Shown: positions 45,001 through 54,677 of the stretch, piece after piece | Layout: the number at the start of each line of letters is the position of its first letter | Numbering within the stretch: the first letter of the stretch is position 1 | DNA from: Stenotrophomonas indicatrix | Lineage (GTDB): Bacteria > Pseudomonadota > Gammaproteobacteria > Xanthomonadales > Xanthomonadaceae | Direction: 5' to 3' | Length of the DNA: 64,000 bases | Assembly: GCA_041545745.1 (NCBI GenBank) | Contig: CP168152.1 | Coordinates: forward strand, 4,516,001 to 4,580,000 | Notes under the pieces: model-generated | Databases searched by the model: none | What the model saw: the letters and a program-made list of their open reading frames with translations, nothing else | What the model was told of the DNA's origin: nothing | Made by a program: the position numbers and the translations under genes

Positions 45001-45954
45001 ATGCAGGTTGGCGTTGCCGCCCTTGCCGGATGCCGTGAAATCCAATGCCAGCGGCGCGATGGCCGAGCTGGCCAGCGCGGGCGACAACAGCGCAAGGTCC
45101 AGTTCGTCGCTGCGCACGGTCGCATTCCAGGTCGGATCGGTGCGGCCATCGAACACCAGCATCGCGTGCAGCGGCTTTGGTGCGCGACCGGCCAACGCCA
45201 CTTCCATATGCGCCAGATCACCGCGTGCGACCAGGCCGACCGTGGCCGCGGTCCGCCCGCGCGGTGCCGGCAGCACCGCAGTGACGGTGACGTCGGTGTC
45301 GTAGTCCTTGGCCGGGATGTAGCGGCCTTGGGCAGTGAAATTACCCATGTCGCTGTCCACGACCAGCTTGCGCGCCTGGAACTCGCCGTTGGCGATCTCG
45401 ATGCCACCACGCACGCGGCTGATGTCGATCACCGGCTCGTTGGCCTGGCTGATGCGGAAGCCATCGATGGCGATGACATCGGCCTGGATCGCCAGCGGCA
45501 TTTCGATCTGCGGCAGCGAATCAGGCCACGACGGCAGCTTGAACGGCTCATCGCTCTTGGCCAGGTTGAGCGTGGCGTTGGTCAGTTCCAGCTTGTCCAG
45601 CAGCAGCTTGCGGCCCAGCAGCGGACGCAGGTCCGGTTCCAGGTGTACGCGCTCAGCGTGGAAATGGATGTCGTCGTAGCGGAAGTCGACGTTGTACAGG
45701 GTCAGCGGTCCGGCCACCGGGCCATCGACCTTGTCCCAGGTGAAGCTGGCACCCACCGGCAGGCGTGCCACCACCTGCGCCAACAGCACATCGCGACCGG
45801 CCACCGTCTGCAGCAGCCAGTACACAGCCAGCAGGGCAACCAGCACCAGGCCGACCACGCCCGCGCCGGACCATGCCCAGAAACGGCGACGGCGGTAGAA
45901 GCGAACGCGTCGCGGCGGCGTGTTCGGCGACGGGGTCGGTGCGGGCGTGCTCAC
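42085..45954 (-). CDS. tamB: Translocation and assembly module protein TamB
   Basis: A 1289-residue AsmA-like envelope protein that works with TamA and in phospholipid transport to the outer membrane. A cytoplasmic basic tail is followed by one membrane anchor (about residues 28-50), then a very long beta-rich periplasmic region and a C-terminal DUF490 domain that includes ADIDLERLDRG and the QPRADVWSDPAMSQSEALGYLVLGRSL segment near the end. The first codon is GTG at 45954, overlapping the tamA stop as GTGA, so translation is coupled to tamA. Confidence 0.95.
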   Translation of the reverse strand: MSTPAPTPSPNTPPRRVRFYRRRRFWAWSGAGVVGLVLVALLAVYWLLQTVAGRDVLLAQVVARLPVGASFTWDKVDGPVAGPLTLYNVDFRYDDIHFHAERVHLEPDLRPLLGRKLLLDKLELTNATLNLAKSDEPFKLPSWPDSLPQIEMPLAIQADVIAIDGFRISQANEPVIDISRVRGGIEIANGEFQARKLVVDSDMGNFTAQGRYIPAKDYDTDVTVTAVLPAPRGRTAATVGLVARGDLAHMEVALAGRAPKPLHAMLVFDGRTDPTWNATVRSDELDLALLSPALASSAIAPLALDFTASGKGGNANLHGRVKQGEQELELAPSVVSLQDQVLKVSPLVVKGLGGEARLEGTADFSQEDQQKLNFSVIAQDLTWVPAPDPNTAGSSPVPVTLKEARFGLAGTLKAWAAIGRADVEREKQKAQLRFDVRGNDQAAEIRELQAQTPGGQLQVEGKVAWAPQLDWDAKATLKDFDPGYFAPGWDGRLSGNLASKGRQLPPPANAPPGTAGTLEATVDLPSLKGTLRQRNVDAQGKFALQGEQGQGELKLAVGSSRVTASGKVGDRLDIDARFEPLQLSDLLPGADGGLRGQVQVKGPRDAPDITADLVGNNLNWDGYGAESLSIKGRLPWRGDSGTLAIQGHQVNAGMLLERLNIDAQGSVSNLRLAAQTRNELGAIELQGSVRQQGEQWRGELATLRIAPVKGDAWALRAPAAFAINGGNYTLGETCLGAATGGALCAHANWPREGLVVRGDALPLALVQPWLPPQSGRRIYLRGELNLDAQIRPRGNAWEGHVEVRSPEGGVRLGENRNTSVGADANRGELVRYDQFSLKLDMTPASIKGYLGMGFQGNGFVDAKMQTGWEPGAPLNGELYLNMSRLYWLELFSPDVVRPTGLIEGHVSLRGTRGQPSLGGDAQLSNFKGEFPALGLTFDQGKGSFVAQPDGSAKITAQANSGKGTLYVDGGLSWFGDAQPLQLKIHGENVLLSNTSELRIIANPNLDFTLAKAAMELRGTVHVPEADIDLERLDRGTSVSEDVVVLDPADPEESRTSPLDMELTVSLGDKVKMTGFGLKGALTGKMQVWAKPGREMTANGGLEVSGRYKAYGQDLTITRGNLNWNYNAVSDPRINIRAERRIGDVTAGIDVTGRAQQPRADVWSDPAMSQSEALGYLVLGRSLTGASSDQTQQVNAASAALSAGSGLLASQLGAKLGLDDAGVSQSRALGGSVIGVGKFISPKLYVGYGVSLVGAGSVITLKYLLRRGFDVEVESSTVENRGSLNWRREK

Positions 45955-47735
45955 AGGTCCGCTCCGATGTTGAGGTACAGCTGGAACTGCGAATCAGGGT
46001 TGTTCAGACCGTGCGCGATATCCACCCGCACCGGGCCCACCGGCGACTTCCAGCGCACGCCGAAGCCGACGCCGGTATGCAGGTCGATATCGGTATCGAA
46101 GGCGCTGCCGGTATCGACGAACACCGCCGCACCCCACGGGCCGCCATTGAAGTAATGCTCGTACTCGGCCGACCCGACCACCAGGTGCTTGGCACCCAGA
46201 GCGTACTTGTCGGGTCTGGGCGTGCGCGGGCCGACCTCACGGTAGGCATAACCGCGGATGCTACGGTCGCCACCGGCGAAGTAGCGCAGGCTGGGCGGCA
46301 TCGCCACCAGGTCACTGGTCCAGGTGGTGCCGCCTTCGCCGCGCAGGATCAGGCGATTGGTCGGCCCCATCGGGATGTACCAGCGCAGCACCGCATTGGC
46401 CTGCACGAAGCTGGTGTCCGAACCGACGCCTTCGACGCCGGCACGCACCGTCGCCGTGCCACTGATGCCGCTGCGCGGGAACAGCTCGTCGTCCACCTTC
46501 ACGTAATCGGCCACGATCTGCGGGTAGACCAGCGTGGACGTGTTGTAGACCGCATCGGTGAATTCGGTGCCCGAGGCATAGCGCCAGCGCTCGCGCAGCG
46601 CGTTGATCGAGGCGATGGCGGTCCAGTTCTCGTTGATCTCGCCGCTGCGGCTGGCGATCAGCTTGAAGTTGCGCAGATCGATGTAGTCGGTCTGCTCATC
46701 GTAGGCGCTGGCGGCGAAGGTGTACCAGCCATCAAGCCAGTTGAACGCCGGGATGCGGTAGCTGGTGATCAGGCTCTTGCGCTTCTGCGCATAGTCCAGC
46801 TGGGTGTTCATCTTGTGGCCACGGCTGTTCAGGAAACGCCGCTCAAGGCCGCCACGCACACCGGCGCCACTTTCGCTGCCGTAGCTCAGACCGTAGGAAT
46901 AGATGCTGCGCTTGGCCCGCGTCAGCTTCACATCAACCGGCACTTCGCCGTTTTCATCGGCCTGGTCCGGGCGTGGCTGGATGTCGATCACGCTGAAGTA
47001 ATCGAGCTTGGTCAGCGACTCGCGCAGGCGGTCCAGCTTGCCTTCGTGGAAATAGCTGCCTTGGTCCCAGTACACCAGCGGGTCGAACAACTTGTCGTCG
47101 AAGTAGTTCTGCTCGAAGGTCACCGGGCCCATGTTGTAGCGGCGGCCGCTGTCCCAGGTCAGGTCGATGTCGGCAGCGTTGTCCGCGCGGGTGATCTGCA
47201 CTTGGCGCTGGGTGTAGTCGGCGTCGAAGTAGCCACGCTCGGCCAGGCGCCGGGTCACGGTGATCTTGCTGGCTTCGTACTGGGTATGCTCGAAACGCTG
47301 GCCCTTGCGGGGCTTGAATGCGGTCAGGTCGTCCTGCAGGTACTGGTCGTACATCGCCGGACCGGTGATGTCGATATGCTCGCGGCGCACCAGCACCGGC
47401 GGGCCCTTGTCGACATGGATCAGCACGGTGACGTGCTCGTCCTGCCGCGGCGCCTCGACCTTGATCACCGGGTTGTAGTACCCGAACGGCTCCAGCGCCT
47501 GGCGGGTCTGCCGCTCGGCCTGCGACAGCAGGTACTCCAGGCGCGACTCGCCCTGCTCCTTGCCGATCGTGTCGAACAACGACAGCGACTCCTGGATGTT
47601 CTCGATGATCGCGGCGTCGTCGCCCTTGTCCAATCCCTTGATGTCCACCTTGTCGATGGTGCCGCGCGCATGGGCCACGGAAGTGGCGCAAAGCGAGAGG
47701 ACCATCAGCGGCAGGGCGTATTTCGTTGGCTGCAT
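45951..47735 (-). CDS. tamA: Outer-membrane translocation protein TamA
   Basis: A 594-residue Omp85/BamA-family protein. A signal peptide (MQPTKYALPLMVLSLCATSVAHA) precedes about three POTRA domains (~25-270), the second opening with a QARGYFD-like RLAERGYFDADYTQ. A 16-strand barrel follows, with the FFAGGDRSIRGY-type motif seen as RYFAGGDRSIRGYAYREVGP. It partners TamB, which follows in the operon with a 4-bp overlap. I chose the ATG at 47735 as it opens the signal peptide; the ribosome-binding site is weak. Confidence 0.95.
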   Translation of the reverse strand: MQPTKYALPLMVLSLCATSVAHARGTIDKVDIKGLDKGDDAAIIENIQESLSLFDTIGKEQGESRLEYLLSQAERQTRQALEPFGYYNPVIKVEAPRQDEHVTVLIHVDKGPPVLVRREHIDITGPAMYDQYLQDDLTAFKPRKGQRFEHTQYEASKITVTRRLAERGYFDADYTQRQVQITRADNAADIDLTWDSGRRYNMGPVTFEQNYFDDKLFDPLVYWDQGSYFHEGKLDRLRESLTKLDYFSVIDIQPRPDQADENGEVPVDVKLTRAKRSIYSYGLSYGSESGAGVRGGLERRFLNSRGHKMNTQLDYAQKRKSLITSYRIPAFNWLDGWYTFAASAYDEQTDYIDLRNFKLIASRSGEINENWTAIASINALRERWRYASGTEFTDAVYNTSTLVYPQIVADYVKVDDELFPRSGISGTATVRAGVEGVGSDTSFVQANAVLRWYIPMGPTNRLILRGEGGTTWTSDLVAMPPSLRYFAGGDRSIRGYAYREVGPRTPRPDKYALGAKHLVVGSAEYEHYFNGGPWGAAVFVDTGSAFDTDIDLHTGVGFGVRWKSPVGPVRVDIAHGLNNPDSQFQLYLNIGADL

Positions 47736-47871
47736 GCGGCACAGCATACCGACCGAAGGTGACGATGCGAAATGCATCACGTGTTTCGGGATCGGTTGTT
47801 AAGTGGCGGTCAAAATACGCGCGTTTGTGGCGATCATCGCGAGCGCATGCGGAAATGCCGGCATCGCGTCG

Positions 47872-47924
47872 GTGCCGGCCAGCGGCCGGCACTACCGGTG
47901 GGTGCCAAGCTTGCCTGGCACCAC
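47872..47924. repeat. SMAG pair next to glyS
   Basis: Minus unit GTGCCGGCCAGCGGCCGGCACTAC (47872-47894) and plus unit GTGGGTGCCAAGC...GGCACCACG (47898-47924), ending 3 bp from the glyS stop codon. Confidence 0.75.
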
Positions 47925-47927
47925 GTC

Positions 47928-50003
47928 TCAGCTGGACAGGTGCTCGATCGCCGCGACCTTGCCCAGGCGCTCGCCCAGCATCGTCAACAGTGCCAGGCGG
48001 TTGCCGCGCAGTGCCGGATCCTCGGCATTGACCATCACCGCGTCGAAGAACGCATCGACCTGCGGACGCAGGCGGGCCAGGCGCGCCAGCACGGCCACGT
48101 AGTCCTTCTGGTGCAGGCTGGTGCCGGTGTCGTCGACGGCTGCAGTCACGGCTTCCGCCAGCGCGCGCTCGGCATCTTCCTGCAGCAGGGCCGCATCGAT
48201 CTGGCCCGGAATATCGCCTTCGGCCTTGCGCAGGATGTTGCGGATGCGCTTGTTGGCCGCTGCCAGCGCCTCGGCTTCCGGCAGCGCTGCGAAGATCCCG
48301 ATCGCGTCCAGACGACGGTCGAAGTCGTACAGCGAGGCCGACTTCAGCTCGGCCACCGCATTGAAGTGGCTGGCCGGCACGCCCTTGTCGCTGTAATAGC
48401 CCTTCAGGCGGTCGAGGATGAAGTCGTACAGCTCAGCCACGTCGGCCTGCACGTTGCGCGCGGCCAACCCGGCATTGGCGCTGGCCAGCAGCGCGCGCAG
48501 GTCCAGTTCGAAGCCGCTTTCAATGATCGTGCGGGCCAGGCCCAGCGCGTTGCGGCGCAGGGCGAACGGGTCCTTGTTGCCGGTCGGCTTCAGGCCCGCG
48601 GCGAAACCGCCGGCCAGGGTATCCACACGCTCGGCGATTGCCAGCACTTTGCCCAGCGGCGACAGCGCGATGTCATCACCACCGAAGCGCGGCTGGTAGG
48701 CCTCGTCGATGGCCAGCGCCACCTCCGGCGACTCGCCCCCGGTTACCGCGTAGTGGCGGCCAGCGATGCCCTGCAGTTCCGGGAACTCGTTGACCATGCG
48801 CGACTGCAGGTCGTTCTTGGCCAGCTGCGCGGCACGCTTGGCCAGCACCGGGTCAGCCCCCACCTGCGCGGCGATCACCTCGGCCAGCGCCGCCACGCGC
48901 GCGACCTTGTCGGCCACGCTGCCCAGCTTGGCCTGGTAGGTCACCGTCTTCAGACCCTCGCCCATCGCCTCCAGGCCCTGCTTCAGGTCTTCGTCGAAGA
49001 AGAACTTGGCATCGGCGAAGCGCGGGCGGATCACGCGCTCGTAGCCCTTGGCCACTTCGGCCACGTCCTTGGACTCGATGTTGGCGATGCCGATGAACTT
49101 CTCGGTCAGCTTGCCGCCGTCATCCAGCACCGGGAAGAACTTCTGGTTGATCTCCATGGTCTCGATCAGCGCTTCCTGCGGTACCGCCAGGAACGCACGC
49201 TCGAAGCTGCACAGCACCGCCGACGGCCACTCGACCAGGTTCACCACCTGCTCCAGGTTGTCCTCGGTGATGCGCGCGCTGCCACCGGCGGTGGCTGCAG
49301 CGGCTTCAACTTCAGCAACGATGCGCTGGCGACGCTCGGCCGGATCAACCAGCACGAAGGCGGCGCGCAGCGATTCCACATAGTCCTGCGGCTGGGTCAG
49401 CCACACGGTCTTGTCGTGCAGGAAGCGGTGGCCGCGGCTCATGCGGTCGGCCTTCAGGCCGAACAGTTCGGCCTCCACCACGTCGCCGCCGTGCAACAGC
49501 ACCAGCCAGTGCACCGGGCGGGCGAAGCCCCAGCTGTGGTCGCCCCACCGCATCGGCTTGGGAATGGGCATGCCGGCGATGGCCTCGCGCAGGATCTCCG
49601 GCAGCAGCGCAGCGGTACGCGCGCCCGGGGTCACCGCACGGTGCACGAAGCGCTCACCCTTGTTGTCGGTGGTCTTCTCCAGCGCGGTCCAGTCGATCCC
49701 GGCCTTGGCCGCGAAACCCTGCAGCGCCTTGGTCGGCTGGCCTTCGGCGTCCAGCGCGATGTTCAGGTACGGGCCCAGCACTTCGCTGTGCTGTTCCGGC
49801 TGTTCCAGGCCAACGCCCGGCAGCAGCACGGCCAGGCGGCGCGGGGTTGACAGCGGGCGGGCATCGCCCAGCTCCAGTTCGACGCCGCGCTTGCGCAGGC
49901 CATCGACAACACCGTCGAAGAAGGCCTGGGCCAGGCCCGGCAGCGCCTTGACCGGCAACTCTTCGGTGCCCAGTTCAATCAGCAGGGGAGACAGTTGGCT
50001 CAT
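47928..50003 (-). CDS. glyS: Glycyl-tRNA synthetase beta subunit
   Basis: A 691-residue tRNA-binding subunit of the bacterial alpha2beta2 glycyl-tRNA synthetase. It begins [22 protein letters not shown] and contains [17 protein letters not shown] and the C-terminal anticodon-binding/DALR region ([15 protein letters not shown]...). Full length. It follows glyQ by 88 bp on the same strand. Confidence 0.97.
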   Translation of the reverse strand: MSQLSPLLIELGTEELPVKALPGLAQAFFDGVVDGLRKRGVELELGDARPLSTPRRLAVLLPGVGLEQPEQHSEVLGPYLNIALDAEGQPTKALQGFAAKAGIDWTALEKTTDNKGERFVHRAVTPGARTAALLPEILREAIAGMPIPKPMRWGDHSWGFARPVHWLVLLHGGDVVEAELFGLKADRMSRGHRFLHDKTVWLTQPQDYVESLRAAFVLVDPAERRQRIVAEVEAAAATAGGSARITEDNLEQVVNLVEWPSAVLCSFERAFLAVPQEALIETMEINQKFFPVLDDGGKLTEKFIGIANIESKDVAEVAKGYERVIRPRFADAKFFFDEDLKQGLEAMGEGLKTVTYQAKLGSVADKVARVAALAEVIAAQVGADPVLAKRAAQLAKNDLQSRMVNEFPELQGIAGRHYAVTGGESPEVALAIDEAYQPRFGGDDIALSPLGKVLAIAERVDTLAGGFAAGLKPTGNKDPFALRRNALGLARTIIESGFELDLRALLASANAGLAARNVQADVAELYDFILDRLKGYYSDKGVPASHFNAVAELKSASLYDFDRRLDAIGIFAALPEAEALAAANKRIRNILRKAEGDIPGQIDAALLQEDAERALAEAVTAAVDDTGTSLHQKDYVAVLARLARLRPQVDAFFDAVMVNAEDPALRGNRLALLTMLGERLGKVAAIEHLSS

Positions 50004-50091
50004 CGGATCGATCCTGTGGTGGGGGCGCAGCGCGCGACGCGGCCGGCGCCCCTGGGGAAGTAGGTGAAACGCGTGATGGGAGAACGGGCCG

Positions 50092-51003
50092 TCAGGCCTT
50101 CTTCGCGCCCGGGAAGCCCAGCTTCTCGCGCTGCTCGTAGTAGGCCTTGGCCACCGCCTGCGCCAGCGCCCGCACGCGCAGGATGTAGCGCTGGCGTTCG
50201 GTCACGCTGATCGCACGGCGCGCATCCAGCAGGTTGAAGGTGTGGCTGGCCTTCATCACCTGCTCGTAGGCCGGCAGCGGCAGGTTCACTTCCACCAGCT
50301 TCTGCGCTTCACGCTCGCAGGCGTCGAAGCGGTGGAACATTTCTTCCACGTCGGCGTATTCGAAGTTGTAGGTGCTCTGCTCCACCTCGTTCTGGTGGTA
50401 GACGTCACCGTAGGTCACCGGCTGCCCGTCCGGGCCGTAGGTCCACACCAGGTCGTAGACGTTGTCGCAGTTCTGCAGGTACATGCACAGGCGCTCGAGA
50501 CCGTAGGTGATCTCGCCCAGCACCGGCCGGCATTCCAGGCCACCGGCCTGCTGGAAGTAGGTGAACTGGGTCACCTCCATGCCGTTGAGCCAGACTTCCC
50601 AGCCCAGGCCCCAGGCGCCCAGCGTCGGCGATTCCCAGTTGTCCTCGACAAAGCGCAGGTCGTGCACCAGCGGATCGATGCCCACCGCCTTCAGCGAATC
50701 CAGGTACAGCTGCTGGATGTTGTCCGGCGCCGGTTTCATCGCCACCTGGTACTGGTAGTAGCGCTGCAGGCGGTTCGGGTTCTCGCCGTAACGGCCATCG
50801 GTCGGGCGCCGCGAGGGCTGCACGTAGGCCGCGTTCCAGGTTTCCGGACCGATCGCACGCAGGAAGGTGGCCGGGTGGAACGTACCGGCGCCCACCTCCA
50901 GGTCGAGCGGCTGGATGAGCACGCAGCCCTGCTGGGCCCAGAACTGGTTCAGGGTCTGGATCAGGCCCTGGAAGGTGATCGGAACGGTCGGGGTCGCGGA
51001 CAT
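50092..51003 (-). CDS. glyQ: Glycyl-tRNA synthetase alpha subunit
   Basis: A 303-residue catalytic subunit forming glycyl-adenylate and charging tRNA-Gly with GlyS. Its [37 protein letters not shown] start, the [23 protein letters not shown] block and [13 protein letters not shown] are near-invariant in the family. First gene of glyQ-glyS and divergent from gspE, with an 83-bp shared promoter region. Confidence 0.98.
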   Translation of the reverse strand: MSATPTVPITFQGLIQTLNQFWAQQGCVLIQPLDLEVGAGTFHPATFLRAIGPETWNAAYVQPSRRPTDGRYGENPNRLQRYYQYQVAMKPAPDNIQQLYLDSLKAVGIDPLVHDLRFVEDNWESPTLGAWGLGWEVWLNGMEVTQFTYFQQAGGLECRPVLGEITYGLERLCMYLQNCDNVYDLVWTYGPDGQPVTYGDVYHQNEVEQSTYNFEYADVEEMFHRFDACEREAQKLVEVNLPLPAYEQVMKASHTFNLLDARRAISVTERQRYILRVRALAQAVAKAYYEQREKLGFPGAKKA

Positions 51004-51086
51004 GCGGACGAGTCTTGGCCGGCAAAGGGGTGCGCTAGTATAACGGCCGACCTGCGGGGCATTCCGTACCCGGAAGGAGCAGGTAG

Positions 51087-52922
51087 ATGGAACATCGGCT
51101 GCCCGTGGGCACGCCCGGCGAGCCTGGTGCGGTGCCGTTGCCGCCCGGTCGCCTGCAGTTCGAACAGGTTGCGGCGGCCCTGCTGGCCGATGGCGTGGTG
51201 GCTGCGCACGAGCGCGAGCGCATCCGTTTTTCCGCGCAGGGCGCCCGCAATGCCAGTGAAGTACATCCCCTGGTGCTGCTGTCCAACCTCAAGCTGGCCG
51301 CCAGCGACGGCGGCGACCTCAATCTTGAACGCCTCACCGAGTGGCTGGCCCAGCGCACCGGCAGCCGCTACCTGCGCATCGATCCAACCCGCGTCGACGT
51401 CGCCTCGGTCACCGCCGTGGCCTCGCACGCCTATGCGCGCCGGCATCGCTTCCTGCCGCTGGCGGTGGATACCGAACGCGTACTGGTGGCCACAAGCGAG
51501 CCGCTGGCACAGGAATGGCTGCGCGACCTGCAGCACCTGACCCGCCTGCGCATCGAGCTGGCGGTGGTCAATCCGCTCGACCTGCACCGTTACACCATGG
51601 AGTTCTTCGGCGTCACCCGCTCGGTGCGCGGTGCCCGTGGCGACGTGCGTGGCGAGGCCAACACCACCCTGCCCAGCTTCGAGCAGCTGGTCGAACTGGG
51701 CCGTACCGGCGACGTCAATGCCGACGACCAGCACATCGTGCACATCGTCGACTGGCTGCTGCAGTACGCCTACGAACAGCGCGCGTCGGACATCCACCTG
51801 GAGCCACGCCGCGAAATGGGCCGCATGCGCTTCCGCATCGACGGCGTGCTGCACAAGGTGTTCGAAGTGCCGCCTGCGGTGATGACCGCCGTGGTCAGCC
51901 GAATCAAGGTGCTCGGACGCATGGACCTGGCCGAGCGCCGGCGCCCGCAGGATGGCCGCATCAAGACCCGCTCGCCCGGCGGCCGTGAAGTGGAAATGCG
52001 CTTGTCGACCATGCCGACCGCCTTCGGCGAGAAGTGCGTGATGCGCATCTTCGACCCGGAAGCGGCCTTCAAGAGCATCGACCAGCTCGGCTTCAGCCCG
52101 CAGGAAGCAGCCGGCTGGACCGCCCTGGTCGAGCGCCCGCACGGCATCGTGCTGGTCACCGGCCCGACCGGTTCGGGCAAGACCACCACCCTGTATTCCA
52201 CCCTGAAGCGGCTGGCCACGCCGGACGTCAACGTGTGCACGGTGGAAGACCCGATCGAGATGATCGCGCCGGAATTCAACCAGATGCAGGTGCAGACCAA
52301 CATCGACCTGGATTTCGCCAGCGGTGTGCGCACCCTGCTGCGGCAGGACCCGGACATCATCATGATCGGCGAGATCCGCGACCTGGAAACCGCGCAGATG
52401 GCCGTGCAGGCCTCGCTGACCGGCCACCTGGTGCTGTCCACCCTGCACACCAACGATGCGCCCTCGGCCATCACCCGCCTGCTCGACCTGGGCGTGCCGC
52501 ATTACCTGCTGTCATCCACCGTCAACGGCATCCTCGCCCAGCGCCTGGTGCGCACCCTGTGCCCGCACTGCAAGCAGCCGCACATCCTCGGCAGGGCCGA
52601 TTGGGCGGTGCTGGCTGATAGCGAAGCTGCATATCCAGATGCCGCCACGCCCTGTCGACCGGTCGGTTGCCTGGAGTGCCGGCGCACCGGATTCCTCGGC
52701 CGCATCGGCCTGTATGAGTTGCTGCCATTGGGCTCGCGCCTGCGCGGGCTGATCCGTGCGGACATGGATCTGGCCGGTTTCAACCGTGCCGCGCGTGCTG
52801 AAGGACTGCGAACCCTGCGCCAGGCCGGGCTTGAAAAGGTGGCACAGGGGCTGACTACAATCGAAGAAGTCCTGTCCGTACTGCCTCCCCCGGATGAATC
52901 CAGCGCCCTTCCTGATCCTTGA
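51087..52922 (+). CDS. GspE/PilB-family secretion ATPase (orphan)
   Basis: A 611-residue hexameric traffic ATPase of type II secretion/type IV pilus systems. An N-terminal GspE-N-like domain is followed by the C-terminal ATPase with Walker [11 protein letters not shown] (359-368), the Asp box, Walker [13 protein letters not shown] (422-431) and the His box [11 protein letters not shown] tetracysteine zinc site is present (Cys492, Cys495, Cys528, Cys531). AGGAGCAG is the ribosome-binding site. No secretin, pseudopilin or GspF gene is near, so it must serve a system encoded elsewhere or an uncharacterised one. Confidence 0.92.
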   Translation: MEHRLPVGTPGEPGAVPLPPGRLQFEQVAAALLADGVVAAHERERIRFSAQGARNASEVHPLVLLSNLKLAASDGGDLNLERLTEWLAQRTGSRYLRIDPTRVDVASVTAVASHAYARRHRFLPLAVDTERVLVATSEPLAQEWLRDLQHLTRLRIELAVVNPLDLHRYTMEFFGVTRSVRGARGDVRGEANTTLPSFEQLVELGRTGDVNADDQHIVHIVDWLLQYAYEQRASDIHLEPRREMGRMRFRIDGVLHKVFEVPPAVMTAVVSRIKVLGRMDLAERRRPQDGRIKTRSPGGREVEMRLSTMPTAFGEKCVMRIFDPEAAFKSIDQLGFSPQEAAGWTALVERPHGIVLVTGPTGSGKTTTLYSTLKRLATPDVNVCTVEDPIEMIAPEFNQMQVQTNIDLDFASGVRTLLRQDPDIIMIGEIRDLETAQMAVQASLTGHLVLSTLHTNDAPSAITRLLDLGVPHYLLSSTVNGILAQRLVRTLCPHCKQPHILGRADWAVLADSEAAYPDAATPCRPVGCLECRRTGFLGRIGLYELLPLGSRLRGLIRADMDLAGFNRAARAEGLRTLRQAGLEKVAQGLTTIEEVLSVLPPPDESSALPDP

Positions 52923-53640
52923 AACCGGCCGTCCCGTGCCGTCACTGCGCCGCTACGGGCGCTTTCCGCACTGGATCCGGGTGGCCGCCGGCCTGGAAGA
53001 ACACCAGACCGTCGTGGTCGACGTCGAGCATGGCGCCGACCTGCCCGATCCACGCCACTTCGCTGGCGTGCTGGTGACCGGCTCGGCCGCCTTCGTCACC
53101 GACCATGCCGAATGGAGCGAGCGCAGTGCCACCTGGCTGCGACAGACCGCGCACGACGACGTGCCGGTGTTCGGCATCTGCTACGGCCACCAGCTGCTGG
53201 CCCACGCGCTGGGCGGCGAAGTGGCCTACAACCCCGCCGGGCGCGAATCGGGAACGATTGAACTGGCACTGGATCCACAGGCCGCGCAGGACCCCTTGTT
53301 CCAGGGCCTGCCGAGCCACTTCGCGGCCCACGCCACCCATCTGCAGACCGTGCTGCGCGTGCCTGAGGGTGCCGCCGTGCTGGCACGCTCGCCGCTGGAC
53401 GGCTGCCATGCCTTCCGCTGGGGCCGCCAAGCCTGGGGCGTGCAGTTCCATCCGGAATTTGCCACCCACCACATGCGTGGCTACGTGCGCGCACGCGCCG
53501 ACTGCATCGGCCGTCATGGCGGTTGCGCGCGCAGCATCGAGCGCGCGGTCAGCGCCGCGCCGCTGGCGCGCCAGCTGTTGCGGCGCTTTGTCCGCCAGGC
53601 CCGGCTGTCTTCAGCCCAGCCGGTGGCAAAACAGGGATAA
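52894..53640 (+). CDS. Class I glutamine amidotransferase
   Basis: A 248-residue cytosolic protein with the class I amidotransferase triad: nucleophile Cys96 in FGICYGHQLL and the His-Glu pair in VQFHPEFA near residue 188. It has no synthase domain, so it is a stand-alone GATase-like protein, perhaps acting on gamma-glutamyl compounds or with an unknown partner. The start overlaps the end of the GspE gene by 29 bp; the ribosome-binding site is weak. Confidence 0.88.
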   Translation: MNPAPFLILETGRPVPSLRRYGRFPHWIRVAAGLEEHQTVVVDVEHGADLPDPRHFAGVLVTGSAAFVTDHAEWSERSATWLRQTAHDDVPVFGICYGHQLLAHALGGEVAYNPAGRESGTIELALDPQAAQDPLFQGLPSHFAAHATHLQTVLRVPEGAAVLARSPLDGCHAFRWGRQAWGVQFHPEFATHHMRGYVRARADCIGRHGGCARSIERAVSAAPLARQLLRRFVRQARLSSAQPVAKQG

Positions 53641-53685
53641 TCGGCGGCACGGGCACACCGCCCGGCCCCTCCTGTCCCTCCCCGG

Positions 53686-54603
53686 ATGTCCATGAAAGAG
53701 ATTCGCAAGCTGCCAGCCTCGGCGGGCGCCCAGTGGTTGCTGGATACGTTCTCGCTGTATCGGCGTGCGCCGCTGCAGCTGGCCCGGATCGGCCTGACCT
53801 GGCTGCTGGTGAACTGGGTGGTCACCCTGCTGGGGACGATGCTGCCCGGCACCGCCGGCCTGGCTCTGCAGATGATGACGCTGGTGATTTCACCGGTGAT
53901 GTTCGGCGGCATGCTGTACGCCATGGGTGAGATCGACCAGGGCCGTCCCGGCCTGGCCACCCATCTGCTGCAGCCGATCCGCGACCGCCGTGTCAGCCAC
54001 CTGCTGGTGCCGCTGGCGATCCAGGTGCTGGCCGTGCTGCTGCTGGGCGCGCTGCTGTACCTGATGATCGGCCGCGAGGGCTTCACCGCCTTCAGCGACA
54101 CCATGACCAAGATGCAGGAACTCGGCCGCAGCGGGCAGCAGATCAGCCCGGAAACCGCCGCCGAACTGGTCGCCAACCTGCCGGCGCAGCGCATCGCGCT
54201 GTGGATGCTGCTGGTGTTCTGCACCGCCGTGGCGCTGACCTTGGCGATGTTCACCCAGCCGGCACTGGTGGTGTTCGACCGCCAGAGCGGCATGCACGCG
54301 CTGCGCCTGAGCCTGCAGGGCTGCATCGAGAACATCGGCGCCACCGCCGTGTTCACCGTGCTCGGCCTGATCGCCGCGTTCTGCGTCTATGTGCTGTTCG
54401 TGATCGTGGTCCAGCTCGGCATGCTGCTGGGCGGCCCGCTGGCGGCGGCATTCATCGCGCAGCTGGTGTTCACCACAGTGCTGATGCCGCTGTATGTCGG
54501 CGCGGTCTATTCGGCCTGGAAGCAGATGTTCGTGCATCGCGGCAGCCGCGGCGCACCGCCGGTGCCGCAGTCGCCACCTGCCAACGACGTCTTCCACGCT
54601 TGA
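53686..54603 (+). CDS. BPSS1780-family membrane protein
   Basis: A 305-residue inner-membrane protein with about six hydrophobic helices (around residues 35-55, 62-82, 105-128, 168-188, 220-245 and 248-275) and a short Pro-rich cytoplasmic tail. The N-terminal KLPASAGAQWLLDTFSLYRRAPLQL motif is the family marker; the function is unknown. Start at 53686; an in-frame ATG two codons later (53692) is equally possible. It is followed by an exceptional palindrome separating it from convergent tatC. Confidence 0.8.
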   Translation: MSMKEIRKLPASAGAQWLLDTFSLYRRAPLQLARIGLTWLLVNWVVTLLGTMLPGTAGLALQMMTLVISPVMFGGMLYAMGEIDQGRPGLATHLLQPIRDRRVSHLLVPLAIQVLAVLLLGALLYLMIGREGFTAFSDTMTKMQELGRSGQQISPETAAELVANLPAQRIALWMLLVFCTAVALTLAMFTQPALVVFDRQSGMHALRLSLQGCIENIGATAVFTVLGLIAAFCVYVLFVIVVQLGMLLGGPLAAAFIAQLVFTTVLMPLYVGAVYSAWKQMFVHRGSRGAPPVPQSPPANDVFHA

Positions 54604-54607
54604 TCGA

Positions 54608-54672
54608 AAAAGGGGACGGAGGGGATTAAGTCGTTTGTGGCACAAACGACTTAATCCCCTCCGTCCCCTTTT
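54608..54672. terminator. 65-bp near-perfect palindrome, bidirectional terminator
   Basis: Two 32-base arms (54608-54639 and 54641-54672) are exact inverted copies around a single G at 54640. The arms begin AAAAGGGGACGG and end GTCGTTTGTG. Flanking A and T runs on both ends make it a symmetric terminator for the convergent BPSS1780-family gene and tatC. Arm length and perfection far exceed other hairpins in the window. Confidence 0.85.
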
Positions 54673-54677
54673 GTTTT

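Noticed and set aside
51000..53640. A type II secretion operon around the GspE gene
   Set aside because: No secretin, GspF, pseudopilin or prepilin peptidase is encoded on either side; neighbours are glyQ and an amidotransferase.
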